A stretch of 64,000 nt of DNA from Desulfococcus sp041737845 (lineage in GTDB: Bacteria; Desulfobacterota; Desulfobacteria; Desulfobacterales; Desulfococcaceae): contig NZ_JBGSQX010000152.1 in assembly GCF_041737845.1 (NCBI RefSeq), positions 1 to 64,000 of the forward strand. Direction: 5' to 3'. A model generated the notes under the pieces. The model saw nothing but the letters and a program-made list of their open reading frames with translations. It was not told the origin of the DNA and searched no databases. Each line of letters opens with the position of its first letter. The stretch's first letter is position 1. Positions 34,914 through 43,466 of this stretch are shown here, in pieces. Both the position numbers and the translations under genes were made by a program.

Positions 34914-35642
34914 ATGATGCTGATCACCGACGCCCATGTCAACACTGCCGCGGGCACCCACCGCCCCTTTTTCCGGATGCTGGACGCCCTCGGTAAAACC
35001 TCGGAAGACATCGTTTTCATGGGCGATATCTTCGACCTGTGGATCGCCCTCCCCGGCTACGAGGAGGCTGCCCACACCCGTTTTCTCTCTTGGTGCCGGG
35101 AGCAGAAAGCCGGCCGGAAGATCGGATACATCGAAGGCAACCACGAGTTCTTCCTCGCCGAGGAGAAAGCGGACGCCTTCTCCTGGGCGACCGCCCGGGC
35201 CGTTCTGGCCGACGGCAGGGGCAATCTCTTCTGCCACGGGGACTGCATCAACCGCCGGGACCGGAACTACCTCCGGTTCCGGGAACTCACCAAAAACCGC
35301 GCCGTGAAGCAGATCCTCCGCATCCTGCCGTCAGGACCCTTCTGGGCCGAAACCATCAAGAAAAAACTGAGGCATACCAATCAGGCCTTCCGGTCGGCCC
35401 TGCCCCGGGAGGAGATTCTTCGCTTCCTGTCGGCGGCGCGGGCTTTGGGCCTGAAAAGAATTTTCGTCGGCCATTTTCACCAGGAGGTTTTTTTCCGCTG
35501 CGGCGACACCCACCTCCATATCCTGCCGGACTGGATGACCACCCGAAGGATCACCCGGTTCAACCGGCGGACCGGCCAGGTTTCCCATTTCCGCTGGGAG
35601 GCCCTGGACCGGCATCCTCCTCTTCCCCGGAAAATGGGTTGA
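34914..35642 (+). CDS. LpxH-like metallophosphoesterase (UDP-2,3-diacylglucosamine hydrolase family)
   Basis: 242 residues of the calcineurin-like fold. Metal motifs are in order: LITDAHV (DxH), FMGDIFDLW, YIEGNHEFFL, LFCHGDCI and FVGHFHQEV. The GD-FD-W and CHGD spacing is that of LpxH and close relatives, which cleave UDP-diacylglucosamine during lipid A synthesis. The closing GHFHQE differs from the usual GHTHxP, so the substrate is not certain. The ribosome site is weak; a second Met follows the first directly. It lies 103 bases before birA. Confidence 0.8.
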   Translation: MMLITDAHVNTAAGTHRPFFRMLDALGKTSEDIVFMGDIFDLWIALPGYEEAAHTRFLSWCREQKAGRKIGYIEGNHEFFLAEEKADAFSWATARAVLADGRGNLFCHGDCINRRDRNYLRFRELTKNRAVKQILRILPSGPFWAETIKKKLRHTNQAFRSALPREEILRFLSAARALGLKRIFVGHFHQEVFFRCGDTHLHILPDWMTTRRITRFNRRTGQVSHFRWEALDRHPPLPRKMG

Positions 35643-35745
35643 CTTCCCGAAGAATTTTCGTTACCCTATCCTCGGAATTGCACTAACCAACTGCCGAATA
35701 TCATGCGCGTGCACGGATCCGAACGCACCGCCCAGGAGAGATGCC

Positions 35746-36705
35746 GTGAAAGCCGCCATCCTCGACACGCTCCGCAGCAGCCGAACCGTTGTATCCGGCG
35801 AGCGTCTCAGAACCGACCTGGGCATATCCCGGGTCTCCGTCTGGAAGCACATCCAGAAACTCCAGGAACTGGGATACGACATCGAGGCCACCCCCAAAGG
35901 CTACCGGTTTCTGGGGGCTCCGGACACGCCGTTTCCCTGGGAATTTTCCGGAAGAAAAGACCTCATCCATTACCATGACCGCGTGGATTCGACCATGACC
36001 ATTGCCCGGAACCTGGCCCGGGACGGCGCCCCGAATCTGACGACCGTCATCGCCGGAAGCCAGGACCGGGGCCGGGGAAGGCTTGCGCGGCAGTGGCTTT
36101 CCGATGAAGGCGGCGTGTACATGACCGTTGTCGTCCGGCCGGAGATCCCGCTCCTTCTGGGCTCACGGATCAATTTTGTCGCCTCCCTCGCCATGATCCA
36201 TGTCCTCAGAGACCGATACGGGGTCGACGCCCTGGGCAAATGGCCCAACGACATCCTGGTGGGCGACAAAAAAATCCTCGGCATGCTTTCGGAGATGGAG
36301 GTCAGCGCCGACATGGTGGCCTTCATCAACATCGGCATGGGCCTCAACGTCAACAACGACCCGACGCCGGATGAACCCGGGGCCGTTTCCCTGTCGGGCC
36401 TGCTGGGAAAACAGGTTTCAAGGTGCGCGCTCATCGCCGCCTTTCTCGACGAATTTGAACACCGCATGGCCCGCGTCGATTACGACACGGTCGTGGCGGA
36501 GTGGAAAGCTTTCACCATGACCCTGGGCCGGCAGGTCCGGATCGCCACCACCGGCCAAACCCTGGAAGGGCGGGCCGCAGACGTGGAAGCGGACGGCGCC
36601 CTGATCCTGGCGCTTCCCTGCGGCACCCGAAGGCGGGTGATCTACGGGGACTGCTTTTTCCCGCCGCCCCATCCCGATACCGAAGGAGGAACAGCTCAAC
36701 CATGA
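35746..36705 (+). CDS. birA: Biotin operon repressor / biotin-[acetyl-CoA carboxylase] ligase
   Basis: 319 residues in three parts. An N-terminal winged helix (VVSGERLRTDLGISRVSVWKHIQKLQELGYDI) indicates a bifunctional regulator. The catalytic domain has STMTIARNLA, GSQDRGRGRLARQW (biotinyl-AMP loop), LGKWPNDILVGDKKILGML and NIGMGLNVNN. The C-terminal SH3-like part ends with the adenylate-binding region (GRAADVEADGALIL). It biotinylates carboxylases and probably represses its own operon. bioY begins within its stop codon region (36702), so birA-bioY-bioM-bioN is one transcript. Confidence 0.94.
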   Translation: MKAAILDTLRSSRTVVSGERLRTDLGISRVSVWKHIQKLQELGYDIEATPKGYRFLGAPDTPFPWEFSGRKDLIHYHDRVDSTMTIARNLARDGAPNLTTVIAGSQDRGRGRLARQWLSDEGGVYMTVVVRPEIPLLLGSRINFVASLAMIHVLRDRYGVDALGKWPNDILVGDKKILGMLSEMEVSADMVAFINIGMGLNVNNDPTPDEPGAVSLSGLLGKQVSRCALIAAFLDEFEHRMARVDYDTVVAEWKAFTMTLGRQVRIATTGQTLEGRAADVEADGALILALPCGTRRRVIYGDCFFPPPHPDTEGGTAQP

Positions 36706-37283
36706 ACCCCACCCCACTCTCCGCTGCCTGCTTGCATCAGACCGTCTACGCGTCCCTTTTTGCCGCACTGATCGCCGCGGGCGCTTTTCTGGCCATTCCC
36801 ATCGGGCCGGTTCCCATCGTTCTCCAGAACCTGTTTGTCCTCCTGACCGGACTTCTTCTGGGGCCCCGGTGGGGCCTTGCGAGTGTGGGCATCTACCTCC
36901 TGGCCGGCGCCATCGGGCTTCCCGTCTTCGCCGGCGGGACCGGCGGCATCGGCCGCATCCTGGGCCCCACGGGCGGATACCTCGTCGCCTATCTCCCGGC
37001 GGTCTGGGTGGTCGGCATCGTCAGCGCACGCACCAAAGGCCGGGTCATGGGAGACATTGCCGCCATGGCGCTGGGCGCCCTGATCGTTTACGGGATGGGC
37101 GTCCCTCATCTCAAGGCGGTGACCGGGATGCCCTGGTCCAAGGCCGTTGCCGCGGGCATGCTGCCGTTTTTGATCGGCGACGCCCTCAAGATCGCGGCGG
37201 CCGTCCCCATCGCCCGCACCCTCCGGCCGGTGATGGCCGGGAGAGTCCAGGCATTCCGCTCCGATGAATATTCTCGAGGTTAG
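36702..37283 (+). CDS. bioY: Biotin transporter substrate-binding subunit BioY
   Basis: The S component of the ECF-type biotin importer, 193 residues with six membrane helices. ASLFAALIAAGAFLAIPIGPVPIVLQNLFVLLTGLLLGPRWG is the family's N-terminal signature. YLLAGAIGLPVFAGGTGGIGRILGPTGGYLVAYLPA is the conserved binding loop. GAAGGAGGA stands before the ATG at 36702. It overlaps birA by four bases and the ATPase gene by 20. Confidence 0.95.
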   Translation: MNPTPLSAACLHQTVYASLFAALIAAGAFLAIPIGPVPIVLQNLFVLLTGLLLGPRWGLASVGIYLLAGAIGLPVFAGGTGGIGRILGPTGGYLVAYLPAVWVVGIVSARTKGRVMGDIAAMALGALIVYGMGVPHLKAVTGMPWSKAVAAGMLPFLIGDALKIAAAVPIARTLRPVMAGRVQAFRSDEYSRG

Positions 37284-38013
37284 CGGCCTCACCCACCGGT
37301 TCGCCGACGGGACGACGGCCCTCTCCGGGATCGACCTGTCGGTCCGGCCGGGGGAGTTCGTCGTGGTGGCCGGCGCCAACGGCTCGGGGAAAACCACCTT
37401 TCTCAGGCACCTGAACGCCCTCCTCCTCCCCCACGCCGGCCGGGTCGTCGTGGACGGCGTGTCCACGATCGATAACGCCATCCACGCCCGCCGGGCGGTG
37501 GGGATGGTGTTCCAGGACGCCGACAGCCAGATCGTGGGGGAGACCGTCTACGACGACGTCGCCTTCGGGCCTGAAAACCTGGGCCTCGCGCGGGGGGAAA
37601 TCCACCGGCGCGTCACGGCGGCGATTTCGGCCGTGGGGCTGGACGGATTTGCGGACCAGCGGCCCCATTTTCTCTCCGGGGGGGAAAAACGCAGGGTCGC
37701 CATCGCGGGCATCCTGGCCATGCAGTCCAGGGTCCTGGTATTCGACGAACCCTTTTCCAACCTGGACTACCCCGGGGTCCGCCAGGTGCTCCAACAGCTG
37801 ATCACCCTCCACCGGGACGGCCACACCATCCTGCTGACCACCCACGACCTGGAAAAGGTCCTGGCCCATGCCGACCGCCTCGTGGTGATCCGAGCCGGCG
37901 CCGTCGTCCGGGACGGGGCGCCGGCGGACGCGGTGAAAGGTATCGATGCCTTCGGGGTGAGGGAGCCCGAGGCCTCCCGGAGAGGCATGGCCCTCTCTTC
38001 ATGGCTCGGCTGA
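37264..38013 (+). CDS. bioM: Biotin ECF transporter ATPase BioM
   Basis: ABC ATPase of 249 residues. Walker A GANGSGKTT, Q-loop VFQDADSQIVGETVYDDVAFGPEN (the ECF-specific form), signature LSGGEKRRVAIAGILA, Walker B VLVFDEPFSNLD, and His loop LLTTHDLE. It powers biotin uptake with BioN and BioY. It begins within the last 20 bases of bioY and is followed by bioN after four bases. Confidence 0.93.
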   Translation: MNILEVSGLTHRFADGTTALSGIDLSVRPGEFVVVAGANGSGKTTFLRHLNALLLPHAGRVVVDGVSTIDNAIHARRAVGMVFQDADSQIVGETVYDDVAFGPENLGLARGEIHRRVTAAISAVGLDGFADQRPHFLSGGEKRRVAIAGILAMQSRVLVFDEPFSNLDYPGVRQVLQQLITLHRDGHTILLTTHDLEKVLAHADRLVVIRAGAVVRDGAPADAVKGIDAFGVREPEASRRGMALSSWLG

Positions 38014-38017
38014 TCCG

Positions 38018-38779
38018 ATGGCCGAACCCGCAACCCTGGGCTTCCGGCCCGGCAGATCCATCCCCCACCGCCTGGATGCGCGGTTCAAGCTCGTCTCCCT
38101 GGCCATGATCAACATCGCGCTGCTCCGGGCCGATTTTTCGAGCCTTGCCGCCCTCACCGCGCTCCTGCTCGCGGCCATCGGGCACATGGGTGTCCCCTTC
38201 CGGTCCATGGCGCGGGAGATGCGGTATTTCGCCTTCCTGCTCCTGCTGGTTTTTGCAGCCCGGACGATCTCAACCCCGGGGGCGACCCTGATATCCGCCG
38301 CCGGCATGGCCGTCACCCAGGAGGGCGTCGCCGCCGGCGTGCTGGTCTGCTGGCGACTCGCCTGCGTCGTTTTCGCCGGCATCATCTTCATCGCCGCGAC
38401 CCGGCCGTCGGAGGTCCGCGGCGCCGTTATCTGGATTCTCGCCCCGATCCCCGGGGTTCCCGAACGGCGGGCCGGAACCATGCTGAGCCTCCTGGTCCGC
38501 TTCGTCCCCATGATCCTGGACCAGGCCCGGGAGACGATGGACGCCCAGCGGGCCCGGTGCATCGAATGCCGAAAAAACCCGGTGTTCCGGCTGACGGCGC
38601 TTGCCGTCGCCCTCCTCAGGCGCATTTTCGAGGATGCGGACCGGCTGATCGTCGCCATGGAGGCGCGTTGCTACAACGAAGAACGGACCGGACCGGCATA
38701 CCGGGCGACGCGGCTGGACTGGGCTGCCCTTTTCGGGACGGCGGCCGTCTGCGGCGGCGTCGTTCTGCGCTCGTGGTAG
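38018..38779 (+). CDS. bioN: Biotin ECF transporter transmembrane subunit BioN (EcfT)
   Basis: 253 residues with about five membrane helices. HRLDARFKLVSLAMINIALL is the EcfT N-terminus. Two cytoplasmic coupling motifs of the Ala-Arg-x type are seen, MDAQRARCIE and VAMEARCYN, with Cys where Gly is usual. It couples the BioM ATPase to BioY. It is last in the biotin operon; no clear terminator follows. Confidence 0.88.
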   Translation: MAEPATLGFRPGRSIPHRLDARFKLVSLAMINIALLRADFSSLAALTALLLAAIGHMGVPFRSMAREMRYFAFLLLLVFAARTISTPGATLISAAGMAVTQEGVAAGVLVCWRLACVVFAGIIFIAATRPSEVRGAVIWILAPIPGVPERRAGTMLSLLVRFVPMILDQARETMDAQRARCIECRKNPVFRLTALAVALLRRIFEDADRLIVAMEARCYNEERTGPAYRATRLDWAALFGTAAVCGGVVLRSW

Positions 38780-39001
38780 AAAAAGGCCCCGAACCCGATT
38801 CCTTCACGCCATCGCCTTTCCCGCCGGCCGCCATCGCTTCCGCGAAGTGGCCAGATCCTGCCGCCGAGGGAATTGACACCTTCCGCCGGCTATAGTAAAG
38901 CCTGAACGGTTCGTTTTCCTAAAACCACGGTCGCCTCTCCGGCTATTCCAATCCATGCAGGGCGACATCGACGCGCCGTTCCAGCAAAGGAGTGTCATCT
39001 T

Positions 39002-40366
39002 TTGAAAATCCTGATTGTAGGGGCCGGCGAGGTGGGGTTCCATATTGCCAGCCATCTCGCCCGGGAAAACAAGGATGTGGTGGTCATCGATCACAATATG
39101 GATGCCATACGCCGGGTTTCCGACCATATCGACGTTCAGACGATGATCGGGCTCGGGAGCAGCCCTGAAATCCTTGATCAGGCCGGGATTCAGGAGGCGG
39201 AAATCATGCTCGCCGTCACCAACAGCGACGAAACCAATCTGGTGGCCTGCATGGTGACCGACATCCTGTCGCCGTCCACCAAGAAACTGGCCCGGGTCCG
39301 CAGCGCCGATTATGACCACTACAGCGAGCTGTTCTGCAGCAACCCGCCCCATATCGACACCGTCATCAATCCGGAGATGGAACTGGTCAAGACCATCGAG
39401 CGCCTGATGAGCGTGCCCAATGCGACGGATGTGGGGGAATTTGCCGGCGGACGCGTCAAGTTCATCGGCATCCGGCTTGACGACAGCTCGCCTCTTGCGG
39501 GCGCCCGCCTCCTGGATCTGCCCGAACGGATCAAAGGCCACCGCCCCCTGATATTCGCCATCATCCGGGAGGAGGTGCTCATCGTCCCGTCCGGGAAAGA
39601 CCGGCTTCTGCCCGGCGACCTGATCTATTTCATCACCGACGACGATCACCTGGCGGAATCGCTCAGGCACTTCAACATGTACGCCGACCCCATCCGAAGG
39701 GTCATGATCGTGGGTGGCGGCCGCATCGCCCTCAGGCTGGCCAAACGGCTCGAGAATAAATCGATCCACACGAAGATTATCGAGAAACGAAACGACCGAT
39801 GCTCCCTCATCGCCGGAAAACTGAACCGCACCGTCGTGCTCTGCGGAGACGGTTCCGACCAGGCGCTCCTGAAAGAGGAGAATATCCAGGATACCGACAT
39901 GGTGGTCACCCTGACCGACGAGGATGAAACCAACATTCTGGTATCGCTCCTAGCCAAGCGTCTCGGCGCCCGGAAAACCATCACCAAGATATCGAAATTC
40001 AGCTATTTTCCCCTGATGCATGCCATCGGCATCGACCAGGTGGTGGACCCGCGCCTCTCGGCCGTCAACTCGATCCTCCAGCACATCCGCCGGGGCAAGG
40101 TGCTGAGTTCCGTCTCCATCCGGGGGGAGGACGCCGAGATCATGGAGGCGGTGGCGCTGGAAACGACCGACATCGTGGGCAAGCCGCTGATGGAGGTCGC
40201 TTTCCCGAAGGGCGTCCTCGTCACGACCATCCTGCGGGGCGAAAAGGTGATTATCCCCACGGGCCGGAGCGTGGTGGAGCCCAACGACCGGATCATCATC
40301 TTCGCCCGCCGCGAAGCCATCCCGAAAATCGAAAAGATCCTGGCGGTCAAACTGGAGTATTTCTAG
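39002..40366 (+). CDS. trkA: Trk potassium uptake regulatory subunit TrkA
   Basis: 454 residues, two copies of an RCK_N-RCK_C unit. The first Rossmann motif is ILIVGAGEVGFHIASHL with VVVIDHN; the second is VMIVGGGRIALRLAKRL with IIEKRND. SVPNATDVGEFAGGRVKFIGI and later TRKA_C segments complete the pattern. It binds NAD(H)/ATP and gates TrkH on the cytoplasmic face. The start is TTG at 39002, with AAGGAG eleven bases upstream. Its stop codon abuts the TrkH ATG directly (40366/40367), so the two are coupled. Confidence 0.93.
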   Translation: MKILIVGAGEVGFHIASHLARENKDVVVIDHNMDAIRRVSDHIDVQTMIGLGSSPEILDQAGIQEAEIMLAVTNSDETNLVACMVTDILSPSTKKLARVRSADYDHYSELFCSNPPHIDTVINPEMELVKTIERLMSVPNATDVGEFAGGRVKFIGIRLDDSSPLAGARLLDLPERIKGHRPLIFAIIREEVLIVPSGKDRLLPGDLIYFITDDDHLAESLRHFNMYADPIRRVMIVGGGRIALRLAKRLENKSIHTKIIEKRNDRCSLIAGKLNRTVVLCGDGSDQALLKEENIQDTDMVVTLTDEDETNILVSLLAKRLGARKTITKISKFSYFPLMHAIGIDQVVDPRLSAVNSILQHIRRGKVLSSVSIRGEDAEIMEAVALETTDIVGKPLMEVAFPKGVLVTTILRGEKVIIPTGRSVVEPNDRIIIFARREAIPKIEKILAVKLEYF

Positions 40367-41821
40367 ATGCGCTGGCACTATGTGCTCTACGTCATTGCGA
40401 TTTTGATCGTCTTCCTCGGGCTGTTCATGCTGCTTCCGCTTGGGGTGAGCCTGATTTACGCGGAGGCGGGCCTCCTTCCCTATCTGAAATCCATGGTCAT
40501 TTCACTCGGCGTCGGCGGGGTTCTCTTTCTTTCTCTTCGGAAAAAGAGCGCCCGGACCGATTTTGTCAGCCAGCGCGAAGGCATGGGGATCGTCGCCCTG
40601 GGCTGGATGGCCGTTGCGGGGTTTGGTGCGCTCCCCTTCTACTTCAGCGGGCAGTTCGGCGGGTTTACCGACTGCCTTTTCGAGTCGGTGTCCGGGTTCA
40701 CCACGACCGGGGCATCCATATTGAGAGAAATCGAACCGATTCCCAAAGGGATGCTCTTCTGGCGGAGTTTCATCCAGTGGCTGGGCGGCATGGGCATCAT
40801 CGTGCTCTCCCTGGCCATCCTGCCCATCCTGGGCGTGGGGGGGATGCAGCTATACAAGGCAGAGGTGCCGAGTCCGGTGCCGGATAAGCTCAAACCCCGC
40901 ATCCGCGAAACGGCCATGATCCTCTGGAAGGTCTATGCCCTCATCACAGGCCTCCAAATCGTGCTTCTCATGCTCGGCGGAATGGACCTTTACGATGCTC
41001 TGAACCATGCCTTCGCCACCCTGCCCACCGGCGGGTTTTCCACCAAAAACGCCTCGGTTGCCCACTACAACAGCGTCTACATCGACATGGTCATCGCCCT
41101 GTTTATGATTCTGGCCGGCATCAACTTCACCCTTCACTACCAGTTTCTCAAGGGGGAGACACTGGCGTTCTGGCGGGATTCCGAGTGCCGTTTCTTTCTG
41201 GGGACGACGCTGCTCCTCACCCTCGTGGTCGCCTTCGACATCTTCGGAAGCGTCTACGACAGCGCGGCCGAAGCCTTCCGGTACAGCCTCTTCCAGATCG
41301 CCTCCATTCTGACGACAACGGGATTCGCGACGGCCGACTACGAGCAATGGCCCGCCATGTCCCAGGTCATCCTGCTCCTGTGCATGTTCATCGGCGGCTC
41401 CGCCGGATCGACAGGCGGCGGCATGAAATGCCTCCGGGTCATGGTCTGCTTCAAATACTGCTACAAGGAGCTTTTTTCTCTCATCCATCCCCATGCGGTC
41501 ACCCATGTCAAGATCGCCGGAAAGACGGTTCCCGAGGACGTGGTGCGGAGCGTCTTGGGCTTCCTGGCCCTCTACATGATCCTCTTCGCCGCAGCCGTCG
41601 TGCTCCTGGCCGGGACCGGGGTCGACCTGTTGACCGCCTTCGGGGCCGTCGCCGGCACCATCGGGAACATCGGCCCGGGGTTCGGCATGGTGGGGCCCGT
41701 GGAGAATTACGCCGACATCCCCATCCTGGGGAAATGGCTGCTCATCTGGTGCATGCTCCTTGGGCGGCTTGAGATCTACACGGTAATCATTCTTCTGGTG
41801 CCGGAGTTCTGGCGGAAATAA
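40367..41821 (+). CDS. trkH: Trk potassium uptake channel subunit TrkH
   Basis: 484-residue inner-membrane potassium channel-transporter. The four pore-loop filters are visible in order: SGFTTTGASI, FATLPTGGFST, ILTTTGFATAD and GTIGNIGPGFG. GGSAGSTGGGMKCLRVMV is the conserved intramembrane loop region, and LLGRLEIYTVIILL closes the protein. The ATG follows the trkA stop with no gap. An inverted repeat lies just downstream (41828-41878). Confidence 0.94.
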   Translation: MRWHYVLYVIAILIVFLGLFMLLPLGVSLIYAEAGLLPYLKSMVISLGVGGVLFLSLRKKSARTDFVSQREGMGIVALGWMAVAGFGALPFYFSGQFGGFTDCLFESVSGFTTTGASILREIEPIPKGMLFWRSFIQWLGGMGIIVLSLAILPILGVGGMQLYKAEVPSPVPDKLKPRIRETAMILWKVYALITGLQIVLLMLGGMDLYDALNHAFATLPTGGFSTKNASVAHYNSVYIDMVIALFMILAGINFTLHYQFLKGETLAFWRDSECRFFLGTTLLLTLVVAFDIFGSVYDSAAEAFRYSLFQIASILTTTGFATADYEQWPAMSQVILLLCMFIGGSAGSTGGGMKCLRVMVCFKYCYKELFSLIHPHAVTHVKIAGKTVPEDVVRSVLGFLALYMILFAAAVVLLAGTGVDLLTAFGAVAGTIGNIGPGFGMVGPVENYADIPILGKWLLIWCMLLGRLEIYTVIILLVPEFWRK

Positions 41822-41827
41822 GGGGTT

Positions 41828-41878
41828 TTTCCAAGACAGACTGCCGGTTGGCAAGGACACTCAAGGGGATCTTGGAAA
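41828..41878 (+). other. Inverted repeat downstream of trkH
   Basis: TTTCCAAGA at 41828-41836 pairs with TCTTGGAAA at 41870-41878 over nine bases, enclosing a smaller GCC/GGC hairpin. A T-run follows only at 41894-41900, so this is not a classical terminator. It may still separate trkH from the tRNA genes. Confidence 0.35.
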
Positions 41879-41902
41879 TACGCTTCCGATGATCTTTTTT
41901 TA

Positions 41903-41931
41903 TTGACAACCTATATGTATCCATATATAGA
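41903..41931 (+). promoter_or_regulatory. Sigma-70 promoter of the tRNA pair
   Basis: TTGACA at 41903-41908, a 17-base spacer, TATAGA at 41926-41931, then a GC-rich AAGCGGGG downstream of the -10 as in stringently controlled stable RNA promoters. The tRNA-Lys gene starts 19 bases later. Confidence 0.75.
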
Positions 41932-41949
41932 AGCGGGGTCTTTTTTTGA

Positions 41950-42022
41950 GGGCCGTTAACTCAGTCGGTAGAGTATCTGCCTTTTAAGCAGAGAGTCGCT
42001 GGTTCGAGTCCAGCACGGCCCA
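41950..42022 (+). tRNA. tRNA-Lys (UUU)
   Basis: Full cloverleaf: acceptor GGGCCGT with ACGGCCC, D-stem ACTC with GAGT, anticodon stem TCTGC with GCAGA around the loop CTTTTAA, and T-arm GCTGG-TTCGAGT-CCAGC. The anticodon TTT reads Lys. Discriminator A at 42022; CCA is not encoded. Confidence 0.96.
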
Positions 42023-42057
42023 TAAGCCATCACGGCCCGATGAAAAGGATACACCAC

Positions 42058-42132
42058 GTCCCCATCGTCTAGCCAGGTCCAGGACACCGGCCTTTCACGC
42101 CGGCAACAGGGGTTCGAATCCCCTTGGGGACG
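42058..42132 (+). tRNA. tRNA-Glu (UUC)
   Basis: Acceptor GTCCCCA with TGGGGAC, anticodon stem CCGGC with GCCGG around CTTTCAC (anticodon TTC), and T-arm AGGGG-TTCGAAT-CCCCT. Discriminator G at 42132, and CCA is encoded at 42133-42135. The 3' part faces a decayed integrase gene, so it is the probable attachment site. Confidence 0.96.
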
Positions 42133-42166
42133 CCACTGGACAACCACATGATTTCCTTTGTCATAA

Positions 42167-42201
42167 CCGCCTGAAGGGTGAACTCTTCAGGCGGCTTTTT
42201 T
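42167..42201 (+). terminator. Rho-independent terminator of the tRNA pair
   Basis: CCGCCTGAAG (42167-42176) pairs perfectly with CTTCAGGCGG (42185-42194). The loop is eight bases and six T follow at 42196-42201. Confidence 0.92.
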
Positions 42202-42270
42202 GTTGTGGACACAAAATCTGGACACAAATCCTTCCTGGGCTCTTCCGGATGAACGCAACATCCATCCGGC

Positions 42271-42461
42271 TTATACCGATTGTCTTTTCAGTGGGATGAT
42301 CTTAGCCGGTTGGGTCAACCCCTCCTCCAACGCCTCCCGCGTTTCCTTCAACCCTATACTTCGGAGGTACCGTGTTGTGGTGTTCGGGTTTTTATGGGGC
42401 AAAATGGACTGGATCACTGATACCGACTTTCCCTTTCTGTAAAGAATCGACGCGTCAGGTG
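42271..42461 (-). pseudogene. C-terminal remnant of a tyrosine-type site-specific integrase
   Basis: Reverse translation gives DASILYRKGKSVSVIQSIL, then HKNPNTTTRYLRSIGL and ETREALEEGL before the TAA at 42271. This is the last ~60 residues of phage/ICE-type integrases, with the conserved HK(N)PNTTTRYL segment holding the catalytic Tyr. The RHxxR part and all of the N-terminus are missing, because the frame is cut at 42462 by the MITE-like element and does not resume beyond it. It lies 135 bases from tRNA-Glu, pointing away from it, the usual layout for a tRNA-site integrase. Two direct copies of TGGACACAAA (42206-42215, 42219-42228) lie between. Confidence 0.82.
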
Positions 42462-42607
42462 GGCACTGGTTCAGTTGAATAGGCAATGAGATAATGGCTT
42501 GTTGAATATGCTATTCAAAACAATGAGTTATACCCAATATGGCCATCCCCTATATTCGCTGTAACTTGTTGTAATAATTAGATCACCTATTGAACTGAAC
42601 CAGTGCC
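42462..42607. mobile_element. 146 bp MITE-like element with 22-base terminal inverted repeats
   Basis: The left end GGCACTGGTTCAGTTGAATAGG (42462-42483) is the reverse complement of the right end (42586-42607) at 21 of 22 positions. The interior is about 100 bases, AT-rich and non-coding. It interrupts the integrase remnant on one side and abuts the CPBP gene on the other. I see no clear target duplication. A transposase in trans would be needed; I did not recognise the end sequence. Confidence 0.82.
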
Positions 42608-42623
42608 TTGAAAGAACAAAAAC

Positions 42624-43466
42624 ATGCTCCCAAACACCTCAGTGCGTGAAGCATACCGAGTGCCCTTCCGTTCATTTACCCCATTTCTACTGATCTCGTT
42701 TGGATTGGCTTGGGGAATTCTTGGGTTGTACATCTTTCTTCCGGAACGAATGGGTGAGGTGTTCGGCCAGCTCACCGGCAACCATCCGCTCTTTTTCCTG
42801 GCCGTGTATGCGCCTGCAATCGCGGCGTTCACTCTTGTTGCCCGCACCGGTGGCCTCACAGGCCTGCGGCGCTTCCTCGGACGGGTGTTGCTCTGGCGCT
42901 GCGGCGCGGCCTGGTATGCCTTTCTGATCATTGGCATTCCATTGATCTTCATTAGCGGTTCTGCGCTTAGAGGGAACCTTCTCACGGAACCGTTCCCATT
43001 GGCGTCCTTTCAGGCTCTACTCGTGGCGTTGGTCCTTGCCGCCATCAAAGGCCCGATCGAAGAGTTCGGCTGGCGGGGTCTCGCGCTTCCTCTTCTGCAA
43101 AGGAAGTTCGCTCCGATTTGGGCCGGGCTGATTCTTGGTGTCATATGGGGGTTGTGGCATCTGCCAGCCTTTCTGTTGAGTGGAACACAGCAGAGCGCGT
43201 GGTCATTCAGGGCGTTCTTTGCTGGGTGCCTGGCGATAAGCGTCATCGCAACTGCACTGTTTAATAGGTCGCGTGGCAGCATTCTGCTGTCGGCGTTCTT
43301 CCACTTCGCGCTTATGAATCCAATCTTTCCGGACGCACAGCCCTACGACACGTACCTGCTGATCATTGTTGCGGCCCTGGTCCTCTGGTGGAACCGCAAG
43401 GATATGTTTACAAAGGAAGCTTCTGTCACAGAAGTCATTCCGCGGCGAGAAGCCGCCGATGGCTAA
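42624..43466 (+). CDS. CPBP-family intramembrane metalloprotease
   Basis: 280 residues with about eight membrane helices. The CPBP (Abi/CAAX-protease) motifs are present: GPIEEFGWRG (EExxxR, motif 1), WGLWHLPAF (motif 2, His) and LSAFFHFALMN (motif 3, His and Asn). Such proteins cleave within the membrane or serve in bacteriocin immunity and resistance; the target is unknown. The DNA is less GC-rich than the housekeeping genes, and it sits beside tRNA-Glu and an integrase remnant, so it is probably acquired cargo. The ribosome site before 42624 is poor. Confidence 0.85.
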   Translation: MLPNTSVREAYRVPFRSFTPFLLISFGLAWGILGLYIFLPERMGEVFGQLTGNHPLFFLAVYAPAIAAFTLVARTGGLTGLRRFLGRVLLWRCGAAWYAFLIIGIPLIFISGSALRGNLLTEPFPLASFQALLVALVLAAIKGPIEEFGWRGLALPLLQRKFAPIWAGLILGVIWGLWHLPAFLLSGTQQSAWSFRAFFAGCLAISVIATALFNRSRGSILLSAFFHFALMNPIFPDAQPYDTYLLIIVAALVLWWNRKDMFTKEASVTEVIPRREAADG

